15,000 bases of DNA from Cristatella mucedo (GCA_009760855.2 WPIO01000098.1:295001-310000), one strand, 5' to 3'. Shown: positions 1 through 7,854, counted from the stretch's first letter. Notes: generated by a model from the sequence alone, not told the origin. Numbers and translations: made by a program.

Positions 1-190
1 GCAGCTGCCGGCGAAAAGGCGAAAAGGGAAATGGAGCCGCGATGGTCCAGCGGATGCGGAAGCCAAGGCAACGCTGCCCGGCACGAGTTGTGAGTAAAGT
101 CTCTGCGCTGAGACCTCCCGCTGACAAGCGGCGTCCGTCCGTCCGACCGCCCTTTTAATAGCTCCCCCCTAGCGTTGCCTCCAAGAGTTT
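1..190 (+). other. GC-rich stretch, possible L2 5' region or exon
   Basis: No gene is recognised. The segment around 30-95 resembles 3128-3200, which lies just upstream of an L2 endonuclease relic: both share GAGCCG, an exact AGGCAACGCT and then ACGAG followed by GAGTA. A further short match (CTCCC..AGCGTTGC) occurs near 163-178 and near 3250-3268. This makes a remnant of an L2 5' region possible. A consensus splice donor (GTGAGTAAAG) starts at 90, so an exon ending at 89 is an alternative; the frame open from base 1 runs only 29 codons. Neither reading is secure. A TCCG tetranucleotide run lies at about 136-147. Confidence 0.2.
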
Positions 191-347
191 ACATTCTCGC
201 GTCGCATACCATTGAGACGCGTAGCGAATAGACCGCCGCCGCCGCCCCGCGGAGTCCCGATGACCCTTTGATCCTTGCGGCTACCGGGCTTCGAGGTCAA
301 GGTTAATAGGCTGTGCAAGCGGCTCTAGAGGGTTTTCAATGGAATTG

Positions 348-376
348 CCCCAATCCACCCCAATCCACCCCAATCA
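348..376. repeat. 10-bp tandem repeat, 2.9 copies
   Basis: The unit CCCCAATCCA occurs at 348-357 and 358-367, followed by a partial third copy ending at 376. It lies directly outside the left arm of the inverted repeat at 378-692. AATCCA is also a recurrent word within that arm (around 540-575). Confidence 0.85.
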
Positions 377-377
377 G

Positions 378-692
378 TTGTAATTAAGCCAAAATCTACC
401 GGATATTGGTGGCGCGGAGCTCCAAGTTCAAGTGAAAACTGTAGTAAACGGTCGTTATGGTGCGTACACGCTGACGTTCATGCAATTGCACTCGCGCGTC
501 CTCGTGCAAATATGCGCCAAGACGGCGGCCGCTACAGCAGTCCAACGCAGTCCACCACAATCCAGTTAAATCCACAGCAAATTCACAGACATTTTGCTGC
601 ACGTAGCTCCAATTTCTATTGACTATTGAACTGCACTAGTGTTCAAGTGTACCCACACAATATCGTGCCACCATCGCGCATGCGCACGTAAA
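378..692 (+). repeat. Left arm of a ~315-bp diverged inverted repeat
   Basis: Read against the reverse complement of 858-1178, this segment aligns almost end to end with roughly two thirds of positions matching by eye and few gaps. Shared landmarks in order are AATTA.GC.AAAATC (near 381), GGTGGCG (near 408), GAGCTC.AA.TTC (near 416), AATCCAG..AAATCCAC (near 562), AGCTC.A.TTT (near 605) and CATGC.CACG (near 679). I do not recognise the family. It has no obvious coding capacity. It may be an interspersed repeat with two copies here in opposite orientation, or the arms of one foldback element. The CGCGCATGCGCA at 675-686 fits an NRF1-type motif, but it lies inside the repeat. Confidence 0.7.
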
Positions 693-761
693 GAACCTAG
701 AAAGAGATCGAGTTCTCCAGGGGCACTGTACAGATGCATTATTAATGTTGTTATTATTTTG
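687..761 (+). mobile_element. Solo 3' tail of an L2-group retrotransposon
   Basis: This short piece matches the 3' ends of the L2 copies at 4377-4446 and 8914-8985. It has GTAAAG, then CCTAGAAAGAGAT and GAGTTCTC, a G-rich block, and an ATT-rich end. The inner hairpin seen in the other tails is kept (AGAGA at 703-707 against TCTCC at 714-718, one position changed). No coding sequence of the element precedes it, so it is an extremely 5'-truncated copy or a remnant. It starts exactly where the left arm of the inverted repeat ends. Confidence 0.75.
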
Positions 762-857
762 CAATCAACTGCGATCTACAGCAGCTACTGCGTCACCCCT
801 GGCGGCGGTCTGTATTGCTGTTATGGCCCAGATTGATGCAGTGTATACACGCAGTGG

Positions 858-1178
858 ACTTCGTGAGCATGCACCTCGCCGCAATGGCGTGAAACTTTGC
901 GAACACACTTTAACAGAAGTGGAGTTTAATATGCAATCCAAAGTAGAGCTTTGCACTGCCGCATTCCTTTGGCTTTGAGCTGAATTCAAGTGGATTTCGC
1001 TGGATTTCAAAAGTGGCCAGTGTCTTTGGAGCCCCGTTATTCCAGTAGTAAGCTCAAGCGAAATTGCGTGACATTTGGCGGGTTCACCGTAGCAGCCTCG
1101 TACTGTACAATCTGCACTCGAAATTCGAGCTTCGCAACGCCACCTCCATTTCTGGTCGATTTTCGCGTAATTCGAGCG
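858..1178 (-). repeat. Right arm of the ~315-bp inverted repeat
   Basis: This is the reverse-complement partner of 378-692. About 165 bases separate the arms, of which 687-761 are an L2 tail. Short open frames cross it in several phases, but none has recognisable protein features, and overlapping open frames on both strands are expected in a moderately GC-rich repeat. The best matching blocks to the other arm lie at 1140-1175 (GGTGGCG and the AAAATCGACC block) and 870-935 (AAGTGT, AAACTCCACTTC on the minus strand). Confidence 0.7.
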
Positions 1179-1206
1179 GACTGCTGTCATTTGTGGAATT
1201 CGGCCT

Positions 1207-1241
1207 CGAGGGCAGCGTGCTGCCCGGCCGTGCTGCCCTCG
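1207..1241. repeat. Perfect 10-bp inverted repeat
   Basis: CGAGGGCAGC at 1207-1216 is the exact reverse complement of GCTGCCCTCG at 1232-1241, with a 15-base spacer that is itself GC-rich and contains another GCTGCC. It could extrude as a stem-loop. No function is evident. Confidence 0.6.
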
Positions 1242-1308
1242 GAGCGGGCATTCGACCTTCTCCGAGGAAGGAGAGAATCTGCAGATATCTGCCGGTGATT
1301 AATGTTAG

Positions 1309-1510
1309 CGTGGCGAGCCTTCTGAGTGCACGTTTAGGTTCAACGTTCTAGAGGAGCTATCGTCGTTCTTACAGGTCTTAACGGGAGAAGACTTTGAGAA
1401 AGTGAAACTCTTTAGACTTGTGGAGCTACTGGGTTGGCGATGTCCTTTTACACGGGTGTAAGGAGATCAAAGACGAGCCGATGCACCCGGTGGCGTGCAA
1501 CTTGATGTAA
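1309..1510 (+). pseudogene. Possible short coding relic, function unknown
   Basis: The frame 1309-1461 is open for 50 codons between TAG (1306) and TAA (1459). Its peptide has an ordinary amphipathic composition, including EELSSFLQVLTGEDFEKV and KLFRLVELLGW. A frame starting near 1457 continues for 17 codons as CKEIKDEPMHPVACNLM to a TAA at 1508, as if one base had shifted. There is no ATG start and I recognise no family. The composition loosely resembles the N-terminal helical part of arthropod retroelement gag proteins, which is a guess. The second frame ends on a GTAAGT that looks like a splice donor (1507-1512), so an exon with acceptor TTCTTACAG near 1372 is an alternative. Chance is also possible. 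Confidence 0.2.
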
Positions 1511-1527
1511 GTAAAATCGAGTTGCAC
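1495..1527. repeat. Perfect 8-bp hairpin around a GTAAGT
   Basis: GTGCAACT (1495-1502) pairs exactly with AGTTGCAC (1520-1527). The 17-base loop holds the donor-like GTAAGT at 1507-1512. The pairing is seen in the sequence; any role in splicing control is speculation. Confidence 0.45.
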
Positions 1528-2019
1528 TCTGGGCGGAGCTAGAGGTGCACCCTGGGCGCGGCGGCGAGGAATTTCCCCGCTTTAGCCGGAGGAAGTGACC
1601 TGGTCGCCTTCTCTATCGCGCTGGGAGGCCGGAGCCAGGGCAGGAGACAGTCCGGTAGGGAGGGACACGTGGTGCGGGTTTCTCGTGTAGACACGCACGG
1701 TTTTACAAAACCTCGATACGCTCAGATGATTTGTAAAGTGACCGATTCCCGAAATCCAGCGCGTGAATGACCACGCTAGAAACCAAATAGCGTGCGGTCA
1801 CGCCGGAGAATCTCACTGGCATCGCGTGCATCGCGAATCGGTTAACGCAAAGACAACAAAAATGAAGCTCAAACAATGAATCCCATTGAGAGATTGCTTT
1901 ACCTAATGGTTTTTTTTGGTCTTCGCGAGCTTTGCCCTCCTCCGCGAACATCCTGGCTCGGCCGTTGGCTGTGCTCATTTCTGCTTAGGGGGCCTACCAA
2001 GCGCCAAGTAGCCTTTCCC
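1511..2019. other. Unassigned sequence
   Basis: I see no gene, tRNA or recognised repeat. The left part is GC-rich with short related words (GTGCACCCTGGGCG and GTTGCACTCTGGGCGG near 1520-1562). The right part is mixed, with an eight-T run at about 1911-1918. Small open frames on both strands lack any protein signature. Confidence 0.5.
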
Positions 2020-2087
2020 GAGCGCCACACCCTTCCGAGCGCCGCGCTCTTCCGGGCGCCACGCCCTTCTGAGAGACACGCCCACCG
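2020..2087. repeat. 17-bp tandem repeat, four copies
   Basis: Four consecutive 17-base units lie at 2020-2036, 2037-2053, 2054-2070 and 2071-2087. The pattern is GAGCGCCACACCCTTCC and variants; the last is the most diverged. A degenerate copy may precede it (about 2000-2019). The array abuts the L2 fragment that begins at about 2088. Confidence 0.8.
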
Positions 2088-2345
2088 AACGGCGTACGTT
2101 CGATCCATGCAAGCCCTCCAGCGCGTTGAACTCACTCAACTTCCTCGCTGCACGCATCGCTGACATCCGCGCGTGCATGACAGCAAGCTTGCTCAAATTG
2201 GATGAAGATAAAACCCGCTTACGGTTCTGCCAGCAGTATAGCTCCTGTTGAATATGCACGAAATCTAGGCGCCCTGTTCTTCCAAAGTGATCTTTCATCA
2301 GACGACCGCATAGGCTCTACAGTCAGCTACGTAATATTGCAATTT
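2088..2345 (+). mobile_element. L2-group RT fragment (after the catalytic core), first piece
   Basis: The segment aligns with 7926-8245 of the L2 copy at 7855-8985. It reads, through frameshifts, a region just after the YADD box: a serine-rich stretch followed by LNFLAARIADIRAWM, then LLKLDEDKT (equivalent to LKLNDDKT in the other copies), then ARNLGALFFQSDLSSDD (equivalent to ARNLGVMFQSDLSLDD). These conserved blocks follow the catalytic core in L2/CR1 reverse transcriptases. Stops and at least one indel break the frame, and no upstream RT motifs are present. The match fades after a GTAATATTGC word near 2331-2340 and resumes at about 2659. Confidence 0.75.
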
Positions 2346-2658
2346 GGGTAGCGTAAGCTTGCTTGAGGCTTGCCTAAATGGTTCACTCTTCGAGCAATTC
2401 AAGACTACTAACTCGTTCTGAACACCTTGCATATGCTGCAAAGGACGCAAGTTGGTTGGGTTTAACGATAACGTACAGTGTCAGGGGCGCCGGCATCAGT
2501 CCCGGAATGCTGCCAGCCGGCGTTTAGGCCGACCACCTCGACAAAAAACTCAACATCTTTGCTTGCACGCGTCAGCAATGCCACGGATATGATTCGCCAA
2601 GCGGTCATATAGGACGATCCCACGCTACAGTCCGAGTGGCGATAAGTAAGCTGACTTT
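2346..2658. other. ~313-bp segment interrupting the L2 fragment
   Basis: This stretch has no match to the aligned L2 copy at 7855-8985, where the two flanking parts are contiguous. A near repeat flanks it: GCTACGTAATATTGCAATTT near 2326-2345 and CGACGTAAAATTGCTAAAAT near 2661-2680. It could be an inserted element with a diverged target duplication, or filler between two separate L2 fragments. No terminal inverted repeats, tail or coding features are clear. Confidence 0.4.
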
Positions 2659-2740
2659 CATCGACGTAAAATTGCTAAAATTTAGTCTTACGTGGACAGG
2701 GATGCTAAATCCAAATTAGTCCATGCATTCGCATCGCCCC
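2659..2740 (+). mobile_element. L2-group RT fragment, second piece
   Basis: The bases ACGTAAAATTGCTAAAATTT through CCATGCATTCGCATCGCCCC match 8224-8303 of the L2 copy at 7855-8985, which encodes the stretch just before the SRLEFCNSLL block. Together with 2088-2345 it makes one interrupted fragment. It stops before the conserved C-terminal blocks. Confidence 0.65.
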
Positions 2741-3244
2741 AAGTGATCGCCTCCTGATACCGAATGCCATTAGCGTTTCCTGTCCGTTGCAGAGTTCTCC
2801 TCCGCAAACCAAAATTCTTGCGAAAATCGTACATACAAAACGATACATCTAAGACCTATTTAATGCTAACTTGTTTGCTGTTTGACCGCAGGGTGCAAGA
2901 AATTACGTGTCTACGGACATGTAAACGCTTACCACTGTGAGCTGAATACACCACCCAGCGGCGGCTTTACATACGCCGGCGGCTAGTAACCTGCTTGTTA
3001 GTTATGATCTCGTGTACCTACTATCGCTTCGTTATCGCCGTTCAAATACATTCCTAGATGCTATTGATGTTGCTAAGATCCATGAATTATGCATTAGCAA
3101 TTCGCAATTAGCAATTAGCAAAAAAAGAAAAAATGCCTCGGAGCCGACGCTGGGACCGGAAGCGGAGGCAACGCTCGTTTGGCGGGAGCTACGAGCTGAG
3201 TACCTGCTCATTTAGTATTCCTAGTATTCTCTTGAACCGCTCGG
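2741..3244. other. Unassigned sequence with a short heptamer repeat
   Basis: No gene is recognised in 2741-3130. Near 3093-3121 the heptamer GCAATTA (or its TTCGCAA variant) recurs three to four times, followed by an A-rich run up to 3132. From about 3130 the sequence may already belong to the 5' region of the L2 copy whose endonuclease begins near 3245, as the similarity to 30-95 suggests. Confidence 0.4.
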
Positions 3245-4062
3245 CGCGTTCTCCCTTAAGCGTTGCTGTGAATCTCTCTAACCTAGTTGTCATCGCGTCT
3301 GCTATAACTCCAAAAGACCCAATTTAACGCCTGTCTTTAGAATCCTCGCTCAAAGTGCAATAAATTCCTATTAATAAGCCATTCTGTTTCTGAAAAGGCC
3401 TCGACCTGCTCGCCTTAACCGAAACTTGGCTGAAATCGGTAAACCTGTCGGTAAACTGTCCAACCATTAACCGACGCAACCCTGACAGGCTTCTCCTTCT
3501 TTCACGCCCCTGGATAAATCATAACTGAAGGTGTAGTCGCTATTATTAAACGCTCGACCTTCAATTTCAAGCCTCAATGTCGATACTTCTCGCAGCTATT
3601 CTTTCGAATCTATCGTTTTGAGTTCAACCGACAGAGAGCTACCAATGGCGGCAGTAGTCTATCGTCCACCAGGTATACACTCCTCCATTATCTCAGATTT
3701 CTCTGACCTCATTTCGATTTTGTGTGAGAGAAATCAATCCCTCCTCGTCATGAGTAGTTTTAACCATCATTTTGATAACTTTCTGACGACGCTTTCAGCA
3801 TAAAATTTCGTGCACTGACTGACTTGACTGACTCATTGTCTCTCGTGGCTCATGTGCATTTCCCTATTCCCATCAAGGGTCACACACTCGGCCAAGTTTT
3901 CTCTTGCAAATGCATTCCATCTCAACCAATTATTACCTAATTATGCTTATCTTACCATATGGAGATCACATACAGTCTGCAATGGGTGCCGTCCTCATCA
4001 TCTAAACTCACCCGTAAATCACTAAACCTGTAGACCCTTTACATCGATGCTGTCCGTGAGAG
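3245..4062 (+). pseudogene. L2-group retrotransposon, endonuclease domain relic
   Basis: In life this domain nicks target DNA to prime reverse transcription. Its frame-shifted remains are recognisable. NLVVIASAITPKDPI is followed by a decayed segment, then GLDLLALTETWLKS with LTETWL at 3415-3432; the Glu (codon 3421-3423) corresponds to the metal-binding Glu of APE-type endonucleases. PMAAVVYRPPG follows at about 3642-3674, then SDFSDLIS, then SSFNHHFDNF near 3752-3783, where family members have a GDFN motif (the catalytic Asp is lost here). Next come a HVHFPIPIKGHTL block near 3850-3890 and IDAVRE near 4043-4060. Several stops and at least three frame changes make it non-functional. A second endonuclease relic (13735-14335, minus strand) matches it closely from 3600 onward. 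The RT region is missing. Confidence 0.8.
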
Positions 4063-4068
4063 AATATA

Positions 4069-4102
4069 ACAATAACAATAATACACTTGATAAAGCGCCC
4101 CC
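4069..4102 (-). mobile_element. Short inverted L2 3' tail piece
   Basis: AATAACAATAATACACTTGA and the following TAAAGCGCCC are the reverse complement of the L2 tail end (GGGCGCTTTATCAAGTGCAT plus the ATT repeat, as at 4411-4446). It joins the end of the endonuclease relic on its left directly to a plus-strand L2 3' end on its right, so three L2 pieces meet within about 45 bases. Confidence 0.7.
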
Positions 4103-4446
4103 AAAAGCCCGGAACTCACTCCCGACCTGCGTCAGAACATCCCCTGACCTGACCGCATTTAAAAAGAACTTAATAACACACCTCTTTAGGACAGCATTTA
4201 GGTGGTCCTTGTGATTCGTCCTTCATGTGCTTATGCGTGCTGACACTGTGCATGCTGCCACTAACCACATTTGCATGGTGACCCTGTGCATGTCACCCCT
4301 AACCATGTTATTCATTTTGTTTGTTTATCAAACGTGATGTTACTCACCATTCAATTGCATTTCCCTTTGCAGCAAATGTAAAGCACCTAGAGAGAGATTA
4401 AGTTCTCTGAGGGCGCTTTATCAAGTGCATTATTATAATTATTATT
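4103..4446 (+). mobile_element. L2-group 3' end: last codons, 3' UTR and tail
   Basis: It opens in the C-terminal end of the ORF2 protein: KARNSLPTCVRTSPD, then TAFKKNLITHLFRTAF, stopping at a TGA at about 4212. A ~165-base 3' UTR follows, matching 8759-8913. The tail is GTAAAGCACC with the two-tier hairpin (outer arms 4380-4387 and 4412-4419, inner arms 4093-based equivalents at 4393-4397 and 4404-4408), ending in an ATT-rich simple repeat. The short coding end is nearly uninterrupted. It is 5'-truncated, or the RT region was deleted between it and the endonuclease piece. Confidence 0.8.
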
Positions 4447-5172
4447 ATAGAGTGATCAATCTATTTCTAGCTGCTTTAAACTCGCTGCAAAGAAAACACG
4501 ATCGACTGGTGGGGTGATATCATGCTTGATAAACAACATGAATAACATGGTTAGGGGGTGACATGCACAAAAACAACTTGCAAGTGTAGCTAGTGGCAGC
4601 ATGCACAGTGCCAGCACGCATAAGCACACAAAGAACGAATCACAGGGATCCACTAAATGTTGTCATAAATAGCCAACTTTAATTTCCTTTTAAATGTGGT
4701 CAAGTGCAGGAGATGTCGTAACATAGGTCGAGAGTCGATTCCAAGCTTTGGGAGCATACGAACTAAGGGCACGGTCTCCAAAGGATTTGAGGTTCGTACG
4801 AGGTATGGGCAAACATATTTCTAAAAGTGGGTGGTACGATGCTTAGCCTGGTGGGGCAGTAGGTAGTTTATAGACCAAGAATGAAGGGACTTGACAGTTA
4901 GCGACAAAACCTTGAATTCGATGCCTTGGTTGACTGGGAGGCAGTGCGAGAAGTCGGCGAGAAGGGATGAGAAGTGGCAACTGCGTCTCTTACGACAGAC
5001 AAGTCTAGCTGCTAAGTTTTGAACCAGTTGGAAGCGCCTGATTGCACAGGCCGGTAGGCCAGCAAGCAGTGAGTTACAGAAGTCAAGATGGGATGTTACA
5101 AATGCACGGACCAACTTAGATGTGGTATCCTTACCTAAACAAGCCCAAATCTGCTTCACCTCTGCTGCTTAA
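4447..5172 (-). pseudogene. L2-group ORF2 C-terminal relic and 3' UTR, inverted
   Basis: On the minus strand, from 5172 down, this reads KQIWACLGKDTTSKLV, then SHLDFCNSLLAGLPACAIRR, then LVQNLAARLV, then HQAKHRTTHF, and after frame loss the end of ORF2 and the 3' UTR down to 4447. These are the conserved C-terminal blocks of L2/CR1 ORF2 after the polymerase core. It pairs with the copy at 7855-8985 over the same region (there AFVTSRLEFCNSLLTGLP), so it is the same lineage. The tail is degraded: AGCAGCTAGAAATAGATTGA is kept, but the GGGCG arm is gone. Its 5' end near 5172 is a truncation. It meets the plus-strand copy at 4103-4446 tail to tail. Confidence 0.8.
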
Positions 5173-5189
5173 TGCCCCTTGCGACCTTT

Positions 5190-7624
5190 CATCATTGGTA
5201 AATTGCTACGACTATAGCTGACACGACTATAGCTGACGTACTCGACAGTTTTGCACCTCTAACTAAGCTGATGGCCTTTAGTTTACCACGGACATAAAGC
5301 TAGCTAGGTTTACTAAGCGAAAGCTTGACAAAGCATAAAGAAGATCAGGATTGACTGTCCGTGGACAGGCATACGAGGACTGCTGTAGATCAAACCAATC
5401 GATCGTAGCAAAGGCAAAATCTTGCTTCTGTAAAACATTGCTGAATAACAGACGCACAATATGAAAAGAGCAGATGTCGACGACCAACCGTTTCCTTAAC
5501 CGCTCCCAAGGTTGGCTTACCTAGTGATCCCGTGATGTTCTAGCTGATCGCTTCTCTAGCTTCTTAGTCAATGAGATAAATCAGATCAGGGTGTCCAAAT
5601 CTAAGATGGCTACACCCCACCGGGATCTGGTCCCTCAATTCCATGCAGCACCTCAGTATCTACATTCGCTAGTGACCTTGTCCTGAAGTTCATATCCTAA
5701 TCAAAGAAGACAACTAATCCTCTGGAATCTATTCTCGCTGTCCTGCTTCTACGATGCATTAATCTGCTGCTGCCATGCATAACCAACATCATAAATATGT
5801 CATTAGCCGCGGGTCATGACCCAGCACCTCTCTATTCTTGTTTTCACTTGAAAGCTGAATTCCGGCCAGTTGGGTACTAAACAGATTTATAAGACAGTAA
5901 ACCATTTACTGGCCAACGCTGAGAGGTCGGACTCCCCGGATATTAACGGCTCAGCCGAAAACTGACCAGCCTTCTATGCGTAAAATAATTGTGAACATTC
6001 TTGCCTCCATTAGGCTCCCTCCGAGTAAAGCAATTGTGAAGGTCACAACCTGTGACCTTCCTTAAAAGGTTGTCCGAGGTATGTGCATGCGACGTGGCAA
6101 CCTAATAAGGTCTTGCAAAAAGAGCTCGTCTCCTGGAGACCCTATACCATCATCTCTGTGGTCTTCACTGGTAGACCAACTTAGCCTTGCCATTACCAAG
6201 ATTTTTCATGGTTCTTTGGTGAAAGGGGTCTTACCCAAGTCCATCAAGTCGGCAATCGTTAGACCCATACTTAAAAAGCCTGGATTAGATACAAAGGTCC
6301 TTGCAAACTATCGCCCAGTTTCCCTTCTTCCTTTCTTGTCAAAGATCCTTGAAAAAATTGTTGTTAAGCAGCGGGTTGAACATATTGGAAAGAATGAAAT
6401 GTCAGAAATATTTCAATCACTGTTCAAGAGGCAGCACTCCACTTAAATGCTCTCCTCCGTGTTAACAGTGACTTTCTAAGCGACAATGATGACGGAATGT
6501 CACTGCCCTAGCTCTGCTAGATCTGTCTGCTGCCTTCTTCAAAATTGATCACGATGTTATATTTGAATGATTGAGAACAACGATCGGTCTGGCAGACGAG
6601 GCACTGGAGTGGTTTAAATCGTACTTGTCTGATCATGTTCAATCCGTATCGTGTGGAGGTCAGGTCTCACCACCGAGACGGGTCATCTGTGAAGTTCCTC
6701 AAGGGTCCGGCCTCGGTCCCTTGCTGTTCTCCATTTATACTCAACCTCTTTGAAAGGTGATTAAGGACCATGAAATAGGATATTACTTTTATGCTGACGA
6801 TACTCAGCTGTATTTGTTATTCAAACCGTCGGAATCTGCTGCAGCAACTGACAAACTGAGTGGTTGCCAGGCCGAAATTTAATCCTGAATATCGGAAAAC
6901 TTCTTGAAACTAAACGATGACAAAACCAAACTGCTGCTCATACGACACCCTAAGCGTGTGGCTGGATTAAAAAGCATTGCTCTTCTAAAAGGTGATGCTG
7001 CTGTGCGACCATCACCACGTGTTCGAAATTTAGGTATCGTTTACGACAGCTGCCTCTATTTTAAAAGCTTCATTCAGAAGACTGCTTCTACAGCTAGCCC
7101 TCACGTCCGATCCCATCTAAGATTAGGAGCTGTCTTCCACAGTTGCGGGCAAAAAAATTAACTAGCTCCTTTGTTCTGTCTCGGCTTGATTATTGTAATT
7201 CTCTTTTGGCTGGGCTACTAAAGAAAGAAGCTAGCCCACTGCAGCTTGCTACGAATATGGCTGCAAGGCTAGTCTTAAAGTCCCAGTGGTTTGAGCACGT
7301 GTCTCCTTTGCTAAAAGAACTAGGATGGATACCGGTTGATCAACGGATACAGAGCAAAGTTGTTACGCTGAGCCTCAAGGCCCGCCACGGCTTCGCTCCT
7401 TCGTACCTAGCTGAACTTCTGCACCAGTTTCAGCCTCTTCGCACCCTCAGGTTCTGTACGGAAAATAAATTAGCCCTTCTATTACTCCGCTTAAAGACCG
7501 TTGGCGACAGAAGCTTTAGCTTTGCAGGTGCTAGACTGTAGGACTCTCATCCAAAATTCTTGCGCAACGACAGCTACTCTCATGCTGCCGACTACTGCTC
7601 ATCTTTGTCAGCGGTCCTGAATTG
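5190..7624 (+). pseudogene. L2-group ORF2 relic: linker, reverse transcriptase, C-terminal domain
   Basis: This is the longest copy, covering the linker after the endonuclease through the protein's C-terminus, decayed. Around 5195-5300 TIADVLDSFAPLTK is the end of the endonuclease region. A basic linker follows (QAYEDCCRSNQSIVAKAKS), then FSSFLVNEINQIR near 5550-5590. RT proper starts near 5700 (NPLESILAVLL). SSPGDPIPSSLW, IVRPILKKP and LANYRPVSLLPFLSKILEK lie in the frame 6081-6446. Motif A LLDLSAAF follows near 6514-6537, then PQGSGLGPLLF (6695-6729), and FYADDTQLYL with the YADD box at 6790-6801. LKLNDDKTKLLL starts near 6907. SRLDYCNSLLAGL, AARLV and LGWIPVDQRI follow in 7143-7541, with FLRN near 7557. 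Stops at 6568, 6751, 6880 and 6886 and frameshifts near 6447-6490 and 7143-7160 inactivate it. C-terminal residues differ strongly from the copy at 7855-8985, so it is a second lineage. No 3' tail is visible after 7624. Confidence 0.85.
5208..5237. repeat. Perfect 15-bp tandem duplication
   Basis: ACGACTATAGCTGAC occurs twice without change, at 5208-5222 and 5223-5237, at the start of the long L2 relic. Within this relic the homologous endonuclease end has the unit once (compare the minus-strand copy near 13760-13790), so the duplication arose after insertion. Confidence 0.85.
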
Positions 7625-7854
7625 ATATTTCCACGATTCCCACTTGCTACCTCAACTTCTCTCCCGACTCTTCCATGCTTCTCACTTTGTCTATGCTGCG
7701 GGACATGAAGTCTGTTGGCTACCAAATGCATACCGAAAGCCGCGTAGGCTGTGAGTGGGCTATACAAAATTCTCCTGCCTAACATCCACATAGTATTTAT
7801 GGCTTTGTGGAGTTACAGACTAAGGTATATTACATTAATTTACATATTAAAGGC
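7625..7854. other. Spacer between two L2 copies, unassigned
   Basis: This stretch separates the end of the longer L2 relic from the next one. I see no hairpin tail for the former and no RT motif for the latter. The minus-strand open frame here has no protein signature. It may be a decayed 3' UTR of the left copy or the left flank of the right copy. Confidence 0.4.

Noticed and set aside
675-686. NRF1-type site CGCGCATGCGCA as promoter evidence
   Set aside because: It lies inside the left arm of a repeat pair and the other arm does not keep it, so it is probably a chance match.
765-1298. Open frames of 102 and 141 codons around the right inverted-repeat arm
   Set aside because: They cross repeat boundaries, lie on opposite strands over the same bases and show no recognisable motif.
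3093-3121. CRISPR-like short repeats
   Set aside because: The GCAATTA heptamers are adjacent with no spacers, and the context is eukaryotic.
7531-7791. Minus-strand open frame between the two L2 copies
   Set aside because: It overlaps the end of an L2 coding relic on the other strand and shows no protein features.
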